Positions 52,576 through 61,306 of a stretch of DNA of 64,000 nt are shown here, piece by piece. The stretch's first letter is position 1. Every line of letters starts with the position of its first letter. The notes below the pieces were generated by a model, which saw nothing but the letters and a program-made list of their open reading frames with translations, ran no database searches and was not told the origin of the DNA. The position numbers and the translations under genes were made by a program. Origin of the DNA: Variovorax sp037204085 (GTDB taxonomy: Bacteria; Pseudomonadota; Gammaproteobacteria; Burkholderiales; Burkholderiaceae_C); contig NZ_JBBCBW010000003.1 of assembly GCF_037204085.1 (NCBI RefSeq), forward strand, positions 1-64,000, given 5' to 3'.

Positions 52576-52965
52576 TCAAGCGGCCACCTGGCCGACCTGG
52601 CCGCGTACGAGCTCGTTGCGTTCGCTGTGGCCGGGTTGGAACAGCGCCACCATGCATTCCATCAGCGCATGCGCCTTGGCCGAATGGTCGGCGCCGAAGT
52701 TGCACACATACACGTCGAGCGTGGCGCCGCGCTGCTCGGGCCAGGTGTGGATGCACAGGTGCGATTCGGCCAGCAGCACCGTGGCCGTCACGCCGCCCGG
52801 CCCCTGCGGCGTGGCCGGAAACCCGTGCACCAGTTTGCCCACCGGCTGCAGCCCGGCGGCCGTTACGGCCTTCAGGCAAACGGCGCCGAGCGCCTCCTTG
52901 TCAGTGAGCCATTGCATTGCGCATCGGCAGTCGTGGAGATCGGCGGTGAGGTGCAGCCCATGCAT
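52576..52965 (-). CDS. speD: S-adenosylmethionine decarboxylase proenzyme
   Basis: This 129-residue bacterial-type SpeD makes decarboxylated SAM, the aminopropyl donor for spermidine. The self-cleavage site is LLAESHLCIHTWPE: cleavage before Ser68 creates the pyruvoyl group. A Cys and His needed for catalysis lie nearby. The ATG at 52965 is chosen; an upstream TTG would add 11 residues. It is first in the speD-murU-pepP operon and divergent from tkt. Confidence 0.93.
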   Translation of the reverse strand: MHGLHLTADLHDCRCAMQWLTDKEALGAVCLKAVTAAGLQPVGKLVHGFPATPQGPGGVTATVLLAESHLCIHTWPEQRGATLDVYVCNFGADHSAKAHALMECMVALFQPGHSERNELVRGQVGQVAA

Positions 52966-53026
52966 GGGTGGCAACTCTAGCAGTCCGGCTGTCGCCAAAG
53001 AACATCAGTCGGGTGTTCAGGCCGTA

Positions 53027-53057
53027 TTGGAGCGGGTTGGAGCGAGCCCGGTAAAAT
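53027..53057 (+). promoter_or_regulatory. Candidate promoter for tkt-gapA
   Basis: TAAAAT (53052-53057) has TTGGAG (53027-53032) 19 nt upstream. The start would fall near 53064, 37 nt before the tkt ATG. Confidence 0.4.
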
Positions 53058-53100
53058 CGCGGGTTCCCCCCAATCCACATTCCCCGAAAGTCCACCGCCC

Positions 53101-55209
53101 ATGGCAAACCAAGCCCTGATGGCCAACGCGATTCGCGCGCTGGCCATGGATGCCGTCCAACAAGCTAACTCCGGACATCCGGGCGCACCGATGGGCATGG
53201 CCGACATGGCCGTCGCACTCTGGGGCGAACACCTGCGCTACAACCCGGCCAACCCGCACTGGTTCGATCGCGACCGCTTCGTGCTCTCGAACGGCCACGC
53301 CTCGATGCTGCTGTACGCGGTGCTGCACCTCACGGGCTACAACCTGCCCATTAGCGAGCTCAAGAACTTCCGCCAGCTGCACAGCAAGACCGCCGGCCAC
53401 CCCGAGGTCGACGTGACCCCCGGCGTGGAAACCACCACCGGCCCGCTGGGCCAGGGCATCACCAACGCGGTTGGCTTTGCATTGGCCGAGAAGCTGCTTG
53501 CGGCCGAGTTCAACCGCAAGAACCTCGACATCGTCGACCACCACACCTACGCCTTCCTGGGCGACGGTTGCATGATGGAAGGCATCAGCCACGAAGCCTG
53601 CGCGCTGGCCGGCGCCTGGCACCTGAACAAGCTGATTGCGCTGTACGACGACAACGGCATCAGCATCGACGGCCAGGTCAAGCCCTGGTTCATCGACAAC
53701 ACCGAAGAGCGCTTCAAGGCCTACGGCTGGAACGTCATCGGCCCGATCGACGGCAACGACGCCAAGGACGTGTCCAAGGCCATCGCCAAGGCCAAGAAGG
53801 AAGATTCGAAGCCCACCCTCATCATCTGCAAGACGCAGATCGGCAAGGGCAGCCCGAACCGCGCCAACACCGCCAAGGCCCACGGCGAGCCGCTGGGCGC
53901 CGATGAAATCACCCTCACCCGCGCCGCGCTGGAGTGGCCGTACCCGGCCTTTGAAGTGCCGCAGGAAGCCTACGCCGACTGGGACCACAAGGCCGAGGGC
54001 GCCAAGGCCGAAGCCGCCTGGAACGACAAGTTCGCCGCCTACGCCGAAGCCTACCCGGGCCTGGCCGCCGAGTTCACCCGCCGCATGAAGGGCGAGCTGC
54101 CCAAGAACTTCCACCAGGTGGCGTTCGACACCGTGGTGGCTGCGCACACCAAGGGCGAAACCGTGGCCAGCCGCAAGGCCAGCCAACTGGCGTTGGAAGC
54201 CTTTACCGCCGCCCTGCCCGAAATGCTCGGCGGCAGCGCCGACCTCACCGGCTCCAACCTCACCAACACCAAGAGCACCGCGGCCCTGCGCTTCGACGCA
54301 AAGACCGGTGCCGTGGTCATGGGCCAGCCGCAGCAGCCCGCCCAGGGCGCCGAAGACGAGCCCAAGCCCGACAGCACCGCCGACAAGGCCGAGCCTCCCC
54401 ATGGCGTGATCGGCCGCCACATCAACTACGGCGTGCGCGAGTTCGGCATGGCGGCCATCATGAACGGCGTGGCGCTGCATGGCGGCTTCATTCCCTACGG
54501 CGGCACCTTCCTCACCTTCAGCGACTACAGCCGCAACGCCATCCGCATGGCCGCGCTCATGAAGCGCCGCGTGGTGCACGTGTTCACGCACGACTCCATC
54601 GGCCTGGGCGAAGACGGCCCCACGCACCAGTCGATCGAGCACGCCGCGTCGCTGCGCCTGATTCCCAACCTCGACGTCTGGCGTCCGGGCGATACGGCTG
54701 AAACCGCCGTGGCCTGGGCCGTGGCGCTGCAGAACCAGTCGCGCCCCACCGCGCTGCTGCTCAGCCGCCAGAACATCGCCTATGCGCCCAAGGGCGACCT
54801 CGGCGACATCAGCCGCGGTGCGTATGTGCTGTCGGAGCCCGAGGCCGTCGGCCTCAAGAGCAAGAAGACCGCCGCAGTCATCATTGCCACCGGCTCCGAA
54901 GTGCAATTGGCCCTTGCCGCGCAGAAATTGCTGGCCGAGAAGAAAATTGCCGTGCGCGTGGTGTCGATGCCCTCGACCACCACCTTCGATCGCCAGGACG
55001 TGGCCTACAAGAAGAGCGTGCTGCCCAAGAAGCTGCCGCGCATCGCCGTCGAAATGGGCTGCACCGGCGGCTGGTGGAAATACGGCTGCGCGGCCATCGT
55101 GGGCATCGACAGCTACGGCGAGTCGGCACCCGCACCGGCGCTGTTCAAGCATTTCGGGTTCACGGCAGAGAACGTTGCCGCCACCGTCGAAGCCGCCCTG
55201 CGCGACTGA
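53101..55209 (+). CDS. tkt: Transketolase
   Basis: This 702-residue thiamine-diphosphate enzyme moves two-carbon units in the pentose phosphate and Calvin pathways. The start MANQALMANAIRALAMDAVQ, the ThDP motif GDGCMMEGISHEA and the pyrimidine-domain HDSIGLGEDGPTHQ are intact. It is about 35 residues longer than most homologues because of a Gln/Pro/Asp-rich insert (about 401-438) between SADLTGSN and HINYGVREFGM. gapA follows after 65 nt on the same strand, so carbon metabolism genes are grouped. Confidence 0.96.
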   Translation: MANQALMANAIRALAMDAVQQANSGHPGAPMGMADMAVALWGEHLRYNPANPHWFDRDRFVLSNGHASMLLYAVLHLTGYNLPISELKNFRQLHSKTAGHPEVDVTPGVETTTGPLGQGITNAVGFALAEKLLAAEFNRKNLDIVDHHTYAFLGDGCMMEGISHEACALAGAWHLNKLIALYDDNGISIDGQVKPWFIDNTEERFKAYGWNVIGPIDGNDAKDVSKAIAKAKKEDSKPTLIICKTQIGKGSPNRANTAKAHGEPLGADEITLTRAALEWPYPAFEVPQEAYADWDHKAEGAKAEAAWNDKFAAYAEAYPGLAAEFTRRMKGELPKNFHQVAFDTVVAAHTKGETVASRKASQLALEAFTAALPEMLGGSADLTGSNLTNTKSTAALRFDAKTGAVVMGQPQQPAQGAEDEPKPDSTADKAEPPHGVIGRHINYGVREFGMAAIMNGVALHGGFIPYGGTFLTFSDYSRNAIRMAALMKRRVVHVFTHDSIGLGEDGPTHQSIEHAASLRLIPNLDVWRPGDTAETAVAWAVALQNQSRPTALLLSRQNIAYAPKGDLGDISRGAYVLSEPEAVGLKSKKTAAVIIATGSEVQLALAAQKLLAEKKIAVRVVSMPSTTTFDRQDVAYKKSVLPKKLPRIAVEMGCTGGWWKYGCAAIVGIDSYGESAPAPALFKHFGFTAENVAATVEAALRD

Positions 55210-55274
55210 GCCGGCAGCCAGGCGTTTCTTCTTTCCGTCAGATCACAAGTTTTTCAACCTTAGGAGCAAATCAG

Positions 55275-56276
55275 ATGGCTATCAAACTCGGTATCAACGG
55301 CTTCGGCCGCATCGGCCGCAACGTGCTGCGCGCTGCGGTGCAGAACTTCAAGAACGACATCGAGATCGTCGCCATCAACGACTTGCTCGAGCCCGACTAC
55401 CTGGCCTACATGCTCCAGTACGACTCGGTGCATGGCCGCTTCAAGGGCGAAGTCACGGTTGAAGGCAACATGCTGATCGTCAACGGCAAGAAGATCCGCC
55501 TCACGCAAGAGCGCGATCCCTCGCAGCTGAAGTGGAACGAAGTCGGCGCCGACATCGTGCTCGAGTCGACCGGCCTCTTCCTCACCAAGGAAACCTGCCA
55601 GAAGCACCTCGATGCGGGCGCCAAGAAGGTGATCATGTCGGCCCCTTCGAAGGACGACACCCCCATGTTCGTCTACGGCGTGAACGACAAGAAGTACGCT
55701 GGCGAAGCCATCGTGAGCAACGCCAGCTGCACCACCAACTGCCTGGCGCCGCTCGCCAAGGTGCTGAACGACAAGTGGGGCATCAAGCGCGGCCTGATGA
55801 CCACCGTGCACGCCGCCACCGCCACCCAGAAGACCGTCGACGGCCCGAGCAACAAGGACTGGCGCGGCGGCCGCGGCATCCTGGAAAACATCATCCCCTC
55901 GAGCACCGGCGCTGCCAAGGCCGTGGGCGTGGTGATCCCCGAACTCAACAAGAAGCTCACCGGCATGAGCTTTCGCGTGCCGACCTCCGACGTGTCGGTG
56001 GTCGACCTCACGGTTGAACTCGAGAAGGAAGCCACCTACAAGGAAATCTGCGCTGAAATGAAGTCGCAAAGCGAAGGCGCGCTCAAGGGCGTGCTGGGCT
56101 ACACCGAAGACAAGGTGGTGGCCACCGACTTCCGCGGCGACCCCCGCACCTCGATTTTCGACGCCGAAGCCGGCATTGCGCTCGACGGCACCTTCGTCAA
56201 GCTCGTGAGCTGGTACGACAACGAATGGGGCTACTCGAACAAGTGCCTCGAAATGGTGAAGGTCGTCTCGAAGTAA
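55275..56276 (+). CDS. gapA: Glyceraldehyde-3-phosphate dehydrogenase
   Basis: This 333-residue enzyme oxidises and phosphorylates glyceraldehyde-3-phosphate in glycolysis. MAIKLGINGFGRIGRNVLRA forms the NAD site, and the catalytic cysteine lies in SNASCTTNCLAPLAK (near residue 155). SWYDNEWGYSNKCLEM is the C-terminal signature. TAGGAG precedes the ATG at 55275. The upstream partner is tkt, and a strong terminator follows. Confidence 0.97.
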   Translation: MAIKLGINGFGRIGRNVLRAAVQNFKNDIEIVAINDLLEPDYLAYMLQYDSVHGRFKGEVTVEGNMLIVNGKKIRLTQERDPSQLKWNEVGADIVLESTGLFLTKETCQKHLDAGAKKVIMSAPSKDDTPMFVYGVNDKKYAGEAIVSNASCTTNCLAPLAKVLNDKWGIKRGLMTTVHAATATQKTVDGPSNKDWRGGRGILENIIPSSTGAAKAVGVVIPELNKKLTGMSFRVPTSDVSVVDLTVELEKEATYKEICAEMKSQSEGALKGVLGYTEDKVVATDFRGDPRTSIFDAEAGIALDGTFVKLVSWYDNEWGYSNKCLEMVKVVSK

Positions 56277-56294
56277 GGCTTCGATGCTTCAATG

Positions 56295-56323
56295 AAAAAC
56301 GCGCCTCATGGGCGCGTTTTTTT
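56295..56323 (+). terminator. Intrinsic terminator after gapA
   Basis: AAAAACGCGCC (56295-56305) pairs with GGCGCGTTTTT (56311-56321) and runs into more T. The A-run on the left could also serve the convergent lipoprotein gene. Confidence 0.88.
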
Positions 56324-56350
56324 ATGCGCCCGGCCAGCAAGCGCAGTGCT

Positions 56351-56953
56351 TCAACGCAGCTTCTCGTTCCGTCGGATCTCACTGCTGAGCTGCGAAGTCA
56401 TCTGCTTGGCCGCGCGCCGGGCGGCCAGCCCGTAGTCGCCATTGAACTCGCCGAAATTCGCCGTGCCGTTGCCCATCGCACGCACGCGCGTGACCTCCGC
56501 GCCAGCGGCATCGCTCACCACGCAGCTCACCTCGGCGGTGAACGAAGTGGGCGGCCAGGTCACCCATGAAGACGAGCTCGAATCGGTCTTGATCTGCGGT
56601 GTGAACACCAGCGACACGCCCGCCGCTTCATTGGCCTTTGCGTCGCCGGCAGTGCGCAGCACGACCACGTCGCGGTACACCGCGCGCAGCGCATCGCGAA
56701 TCGATTTTTCCAGATCGCGGTAGGGGTAGTAGCTCACGCGGTCGCCGCTACCGCCGGGGCTCGTCACCCGCTGGTCGCGCTGCGCGTCGGTCATCACATA
56801 GGCCACCTTCTTGGGCACCAGGTGGGCCATCGAACGGGGCGGCGCGGTCTCGGTGATCATGGTGATCGGATGGGAGCAGGCGGCCAGCAAGGCCGCGAGC
56901 GCCGCGGCGGTGCACGCGCGTGCGGCTGAAGACAAAGGAAAAAACGGCGTCAT
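56351..56953 (-). CDS. Lipoprotein of unknown function
   Basis: This 200-residue protein has a lipoprotein signal with lipobox LLAACS, so it is exported and lipid-anchored. The mature part has an Arg/Asp-rich stretch, then alternating strands ending QLSSEIRRNEKLR. The segment about 85-170 resembles small CsgG- or DUF4136-like lipoprotein domains, but only loosely. The ATG at 56953 is chosen as the signal start. A second lipoprotein gene lies directly upstream (19-nt gap), so the two are probably co-transcribed. Confidence 0.75.
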   Translation of the reverse strand: MTPFFPLSSAARACTAAALAALLAACSHPITMITETAPPRSMAHLVPKKVAYVMTDAQRDQRVTSPGGSGDRVSYYPYRDLEKSIRDALRAVYRDVVVLRTAGDAKANEAAGVSLVFTPQIKTDSSSSSWVTWPPTSFTAEVSCVVSDAAGAEVTRVRAMGNGTANFGEFNGDYGLAARRAAKQMTSQLSSEIRRNEKLR

Positions 56954-56972
56954 GGCGCGGCGCTCTCCGGTT

Positions 56973-57569
56973 CTACGGCGCAATGGCCGCTATGAATTGC
57001 GGGTCGGCATACACCTGGCGCAAAAGCGCGCGCACCAGCCTTGGGTAGGCGGCCTGCCCGGCGGGCACGGCGACGATGTTCGCGTAGCTCGAATCGAAGG
57101 CGATCTCTCCGCGGTAGGTCTTGCGCAGCCGCTGCGCGTTGGCACGCGTCACCACCACTTCCACGTCCATGCGGCCCGTGCCGTTGATCACGCCAAGGTC
57201 GAGTTCATTGACCAGTATTCGCGCCGCGATGCGGGTGGGCGCTTTGGGGTCATAGGCCGATATCTCGCCCAGGTCGCGCATCAGCGCGTCTTCCAGGTAT
57301 TGCGCGAAGGTGCCGCTGGGCGAAAGCAGTTTCGCGCGGCGCAGGCTCAGGGTGTTGACCTTGTCGCCTGGATCGGTGGGCTGCACCTTGGCCACGGCCA
57401 CCATGCCGGAGCGGGTGGCCTCGAGCCGGTCGAGCGCTTCATAGTCGGCCGCGTAAGGCGGCGCAGCGAGTTGCGCGCAACCGGCCGACAGCAAGGCCGC
57501 GGCCATTGTGCCCAGCCCCAAGGTGAAAGCGCGCACGCGCCAGCCGCGCGGTCTGCAGAAGATCGCCAT
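56973..57569 (-). CDS. Lipoprotein of unknown function
   Basis: This 198-residue protein has a basic signal and the lipobox LLSAGC (Cys near 31). The mature domain has a repeated strand pattern around RIAARILVNELDLGVINGTG and ends QFIAAIAP. It pairs with the following lipoprotein and may be half of one envelope function. No family is assigned with confidence. Confidence 0.72.
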   Translation of the reverse strand: MAIFCRPRGWRVRAFTLGLGTMAAALLSAGCAQLAAPPYAADYEALDRLEATRSGMVAVAKVQPTDPGDKVNTLSLRRAKLLSPSGTFAQYLEDALMRDLGEISAYDPKAPTRIAARILVNELDLGVINGTGRMDVEVVVTRANAQRLRKTYRGEIAFDSSYANIVAVPAGQAAYPRLVRALLRQVYADPQFIAAIAP

Positions 57570-57654
57570 GCCGTGAGTCCCTCCTCGGGATGCCTGATCC
57601 CGGCGCGAGGGTAGCAGGCATTGCGCCGCGCGCGAAGGCCCTTTGCCGTGGCTG

Positions 57655-57963
57655 TCAGACCGGTTCGAGCACGTGGATCAGCTTGCTCTCGACCAGCGCC
57701 TTGGTCTTTTCGCCATGGGCTTTCATGTGCGGCGCGACGGCATGCGCTTGCAGGTGGGCCAGTGTTTCCCACTTCTCGATCACCACGAAAGTATCAGGCC
57801 CGAAGCTGGCCTTCGACGGCGGAACGCCCTGCGCATCGACCGTGGCGCCGTATTCGATGCAGCCCTCTTCGGCCAGCACGGCCGCGCGGTTGGCGGCAAA
57901 GGCTTCGAGCAACTGGGCGCGCTGGCCGGGCTTGGCGGTAATGACGGCGACGACGTGGATCAT
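57655..57963 (-). CDS. Antibiotic biosynthesis monooxygenase (ABM) domain protein
   Basis: This 102-residue ferredoxin-like protein has the ABM fold: MIHVVAVITAKPGQRAQLLE, CIEYGATVD and FVVIEKWETLAHLQAH with the HM pair after it. Members include YgiN-like quinol monooxygenases and heme or antibiotic monooxygenases; the substrate here is unknown. It is divergent from mntH, with a palindrome between them. Confidence 0.88.
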   Translation of the reverse strand: MIHVVAVITAKPGQRAQLLEAFAANRAAVLAEEGCIEYGATVDAQGVPPSKASFGPDTFVVIEKWETLAHLQAHAVAPHMKAHGEKTKALVESKLIHVLEPV

Positions 57964-58003
57964 TGGAACGGACTCCGGTGTTGTGACGGTAATGGAATGG
58001 CGA

Positions 58004-58028
58004 GCGTCGAATCTAAAAGATCCGACGC
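58004..58028. promoter_or_regulatory. 25-bp near-perfect palindrome between the ABM gene and mntH
   Basis: GCGTCG-A-ATCT-AAA-AGAT-C-CGACGC reads nearly the same on both strands, with one mismatch per arm. It lies 40 nt upstream of the ABM gene and 52 nt upstream of mntH, a typical operator position. The binding protein is unknown. Confidence 0.5.
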
Positions 58029-58080
58029 TTTGGTGTCGGTCCCGCGCGAGACCCGATGCGCCACCCCTATCATCGCCCGC

Positions 58081-59409
58081 ATGTTCTTTCCGCTGCCCCG
58101 CACCGCCACCGCGCCCTTCTGCCCTTCCGAAGTCAAAGGCAGCGTGGCGGTCCCGCAGGACCTGCCCTTCGGCAAGAAGCTGCTGCGCTACGCGGGCCCA
58201 GGCCTGCTGGTGTCGGTGGGCTACATGGACCCGGGCAACTGGGCGACCGACATCGAGGCCGGCTCGCGCTTCGGCTACGGCCTGCTCTTCGTGGTGCTGC
58301 TTGCGAGCCTGGCGGCCATGCTGCTGCAAACGCTGTGCGTGCGGCTCGGTCTCGTGGCGCAGAAGGATCTTGCGCGCGCTTGCCGCGAGCACTATTCGCC
58401 GCGCGTCAGCCGCTTTCTGTGGCTGGGCGCAGAACTCGCCATCGTGGCCTGCGACCTGGCGGAGGTGCTGGGCAGCGCGCTCGCCTTGCATCTGCTGTTC
58501 GGCGTGTCGATTCCGGTCGGCATTGCGATCACGGCGTTCGACACGCTGCTCGTGCTCGGGTTGCAAGGCGCGGGTTTCCGGCGCGTCGAGGCGATCGTGC
58601 TCGGGCTGGTGGGCACCATCGCGGGCTGTTTCGTGGTGGAGCTTGCGATGTCGCAGCCCAACTGGTTTGGCGTGGCCATGGGCTTTGCGCCGAGCTTCGA
58701 GCGGCTGCAGCAGCCCGGCGCGCTGTACCTTGCCATCGGCGTGGTCGGTGCCACGGTGATGCCGCACAACCTGTACCTGCATTCATCCATCGTGCAGACC
58801 CGGCTGGTGGCCGACAGCGATGCGGCGCGGCGCGAGGCGGTGCGCTTCTGCACCTTCGATGCAATCATCTCCCTTTCGCTCGCGCTCCTGGTCAACGCGG
58901 CCATCATGGTGTTGGCGGCCAGTGCCTTCCACAGCACAGGCCATGTGGAAGTGACGGAGATCGACGATGCCTACCGGCTCATCGAACCCATCGTGGGCAG
59001 TGCGGTGGCGGCCACGCTGTTCGGCATTGCGCTGCTGGCATCGGGCCAGAGCTCGACCTTCACCGGCACCATTGCGGGCCAGATCATCATGGAAGGTTTT
59101 CTCGACCTGAAGATTCCGTGCTGGCAGCGCCGGCTCATCACGCGGGCGCTGGCACTCGGGCCGGCCTTTCTGGGCGTGTGGTGGTTCGGTGACGGCGGCG
59201 TGGGCAAGATGCTGGTGCTGAGCCAGGTGGTGCTGAGCTTTCAGCTGCCGTTCGCAATGTGGCCACTGATCCGCTTCACGAGCAGCCGCTCCATGATGGG
59301 CGGCTTTGCCAACGGTACCGTGGTCAAGCTGCTGGCGTGGGGGCTGTTTGGCGTGATCAGCTCGGCCAACGTGTGGCTCGTGGTGTCGACGATTCGCGGC
59401 GGGCTCTGA
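58081..59409 (+). CDS. mntH: Nramp-family divalent metal:H+ symporter (MntH)
   Basis: This 442-residue protein has 11 predicted membrane helices. Helix 1 has the metal-binding DPGN motif (GYMDPGNWATDIEAGSRFGY) and helix 6 has MPHNLYLHS. Both fit Mn2+ and Fe2+ import. The N-terminal 30 residues are a hydrophilic, unconserved extension. A 25-bp palindrome upstream may be an operator. The GDT1 exporter with its Mn riboswitch is 39 kb away in the same window. Confidence 0.93.
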   Translation: MFFPLPRTATAPFCPSEVKGSVAVPQDLPFGKKLLRYAGPGLLVSVGYMDPGNWATDIEAGSRFGYGLLFVVLLASLAAMLLQTLCVRLGLVAQKDLARACREHYSPRVSRFLWLGAELAIVACDLAEVLGSALALHLLFGVSIPVGIAITAFDTLLVLGLQGAGFRRVEAIVLGLVGTIAGCFVVELAMSQPNWFGVAMGFAPSFERLQQPGALYLAIGVVGATVMPHNLYLHSSIVQTRLVADSDAARREAVRFCTFDAIISLSLALLVNAAIMVLAASAFHSTGHVEVTEIDDAYRLIEPIVGSAVAATLFGIALLASGQSSTFTGTIAGQIIMEGFLDLKIPCWQRRLITRALALGPAFLGVWWFGDGGVGKMLVLSQVVLSFQLPFAMWPLIRFTSSRSMMGGFANGTVVKLLAWGLFGVISSANVWLVVSTIRGGL

Positions 59410-59422
59410 ACCGAGGCCGCGC

Positions 59423-59761
59423 TCAGCGGTCGGCCGCGTCTTTCCAGAGATGCACCAACGCTTCAGGGGCCTCGTTCTCTGGCACTTCGAAGCTGACCGA
59501 ACCCGAATGCGTGGTGGCGCTTTCCACCACCACCTCCACGCGGTAGAAGCGCTGGTCGCCGCCCGGCGAGGCGGGGCCGTTGCGCTGCTCCGCATGCGGT
59601 GCGGCGCTTTGCAGGGCTTCGCCGATCTGCTGGCGCAGTTCTTCGCTGCAATTGCCCAATTGGTAGCTGCGCGGCCGCGAAAGGCCCGGCAGGTAGGCAA
59701 CGCCGCCTTCGCGCGTCACTCGCACGACCGAAGCCTGGTCCAGGGGCGGAAGCTGAATCAT
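59423..59761 (-). CDS. Emfourin-type protealysin inhibitor
   Basis: This 112-residue protein matches the emfourin family in its start MIQLPPLDQASVVRVTREGG, the SYQLGNCSEEL segment, and a final strand SVSFEVPENEAPEALVHLW. Emfourin inhibits protealysin-like M4 peptidases. The ATG at 59761 overlaps the stop of the protease gene (ATGA), so protease and inhibitor are co-translated. The protein has no signal and should act in the cytoplasm. Confidence 0.85.
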   Translation of the reverse strand: MIQLPPLDQASVVRVTREGGVAYLPGLSRPRSYQLGNCSEELRQQIGEALQSAAPHAEQRNGPASPGGDQRFYRVEVVVESATTHSGSVSFEVPENEAPEALVHLWKDAADR

Positions 59762-60837
59762 GATGGTGTGACCCCCACGGTGTTCCATGCGGCGCCAATG
59801 GCCTTGTGCGCCGCGCTGTCGGCGCCGAAGCGCCTGGCTGCATTCTCCACCGTCAGTTGCGCGAAGGCCAGGAAGTCAGAGTCCTGGCGCAGCCGCCTGT
59901 CGCACACGGTGTCGTACCAGACGCGGCCCGCTGTTTCCCAGGCCTGGCCCTGGATGGCCGTGGCCGCAAGATAGAAAGCGCGGTTCGGAATGCCGGAATT
60001 GATGTGCACGCCGCCATTGTCCTGCCGCGTGACGACCAGGTCTTTCATGTGGGCGGGCTGCGGGTCTTTGCCGAGCACCGGATCGTCGTAGGCCGTGCCG
60101 GGCTCGGCCATCGAGCGCAACGCGCGTGCCTCTACCTTGGCGGTGAAAAGCCCCGCGCCCACGAGCCAGTCGGCCTGCTGCGCCGTCTGCTTGAGCAAGT
60201 GCTGCTTGACCAGAACGCCGAACACGTCGCAGACCGATTCATTGAGTGCGCCCGACTGCCCCTGGTAGATCAAGCCCGACTCGTGGTCGATGACGCCGTG
60301 CGTCAGCTCGTGGCCGATGATGTCCACCGCGATGGTGAAGCGGTTCATGACTTCGCCGTCGCCGTCGCCAAACACCATCTGCTTGCCGTTCCAGAACGCG
60401 TTGTCGTAGTCGTTGCCGTAGTGCACGCTGCCCGTGAGCGGCATGCCGGCGTTGTCGATGGAGTCGCGCTCGTAGATGTCGCGGTACAGCCGGTAGGTGG
60501 CGCCCAGGTAGTCGTAGGCCTCGTCGGCTGCAATGTCGCGTGTGGGTGCCTGCCCTTCGGCGCGCACCAGCCGGCCCGGCAGGCTCATGGTGTGCTCCGA
60601 GTCGTGAACGGCGCGCTGAGGCGAGTCTCGCCGCACATAAGCCGGTGGCCGGCCCGAAGAAACCCCTGGCGTGCCTTGGGCGGACACCGCCTCGCGAAGG
60701 CCGCGGTGCTCGCGGTCGATCATCAGCGTTTGCGCCGCCCGTGCGCTCGCATGCGCGCTCGCACGTTCGGCCAGCCGGTCCAGCAGATACGGCGGAACGA
60801 AACCAGGCGGCAAAAGGTGCGGCGACTGAAGCGGCAT
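59758..60837 (-). CDS. Protealysin-like M4 metallopeptidase
   Basis: This 359-residue zinc protease lacks a signal peptide. Its short propeptide carries PPYLLDRLAERA, the conserved PPYLL motif of protealysin-type precursors. The zinc motif HELTH lies near 174-178 in IGHELTHGVIDHESGLIY, and the third ligand is the Glu of LNESVCDVFG (about 198). A late His in GGVHINSGIPN assists catalysis. Protealysins are intracellular and made as inactive precursors. The inhibitor gene follows with a 4-nt overlap. Confidence 0.93.
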   Translation of the reverse strand: MPLQSPHLLPPGFVPPYLLDRLAERASAHASARAAQTLMIDREHRGLREAVSAQGTPGVSSGRPPAYVRRDSPQRAVHDSEHTMSLPGRLVRAEGQAPTRDIAADEAYDYLGATYRLYRDIYERDSIDNAGMPLTGSVHYGNDYDNAFWNGKQMVFGDGDGEVMNRFTIAVDIIGHELTHGVIDHESGLIYQGQSGALNESVCDVFGVLVKQHLLKQTAQQADWLVGAGLFTAKVEARALRSMAEPGTAYDDPVLGKDPQPAHMKDLVVTRQDNGGVHINSGIPNRAFYLAATAIQGQAWETAGRVWYDTVCDRRLRQDSDFLAFAQLTVENAARRFGADSAAHKAIGAAWNTVGVTPS

Positions 60838-60985
60838 TGAACGACTCCCCTGAGTAGTTGAAGCAATGAAAAAGAAGTTAGCAGAAGCTGCAAAACATAG
60901 ATCACTCCGTTACTTCTCGTGTCACGGAATGCCCACGCTTCAGGCCATAGGATTGCAAGTTCCAGATCTACTTGCCGCCTCGTCC

Positions 60986-61276
60986 ATGTTCATCGTCACT
61001 CTCACCTACATCCGTCCGCTTGAAGAGCTCGATGCGCTGATGGATGGGCACATGACATGGTTACGAAAGCACTACGCAAGCGGCCTCTTCGTGGCCTCGG
61101 GCCGGCAGGTGCCGCGCAAGGGCGGCGTGATCCTCGCGCGTTCGGGCGACCGGGCTGCGCTCGACGCGGTGCTGGCACGCGACCCGTTCGTGCAAAGCGG
61201 CGTGGCAAGCACGCACGTGATCGAGTTCGTGCCCAGCATGACCGCGCCCGCCGTCGAGTTGCTTAAAACTTTCTGA
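60986..61276 (+). CDS. YciI-like protein
   Basis: This 96-residue ferredoxin-like protein begins MFIVTLTYIRPLEELDALMD and has HMTWLRKHYASGLFVASGRQ. YciI-like proteins have a conserved His-Asp pair and unclear roles. An earlier ATG at 60866 would add 40 residues of unrelated, less conserved sequence; the start at 60986 fits the family better. It is divergent from the protease gene. Confidence 0.85.
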   Translation: MFIVTLTYIRPLEELDALMDGHMTWLRKHYASGLFVASGRQVPRKGGVILARSGDRAALDAVLARDPFVQSGVASTHVIEFVPSMTAPAVELLKTF

Positions 61277-61306
61277 TTCGCCGCAGGCTGGCCTGCGTCT
61301 TCTTTT

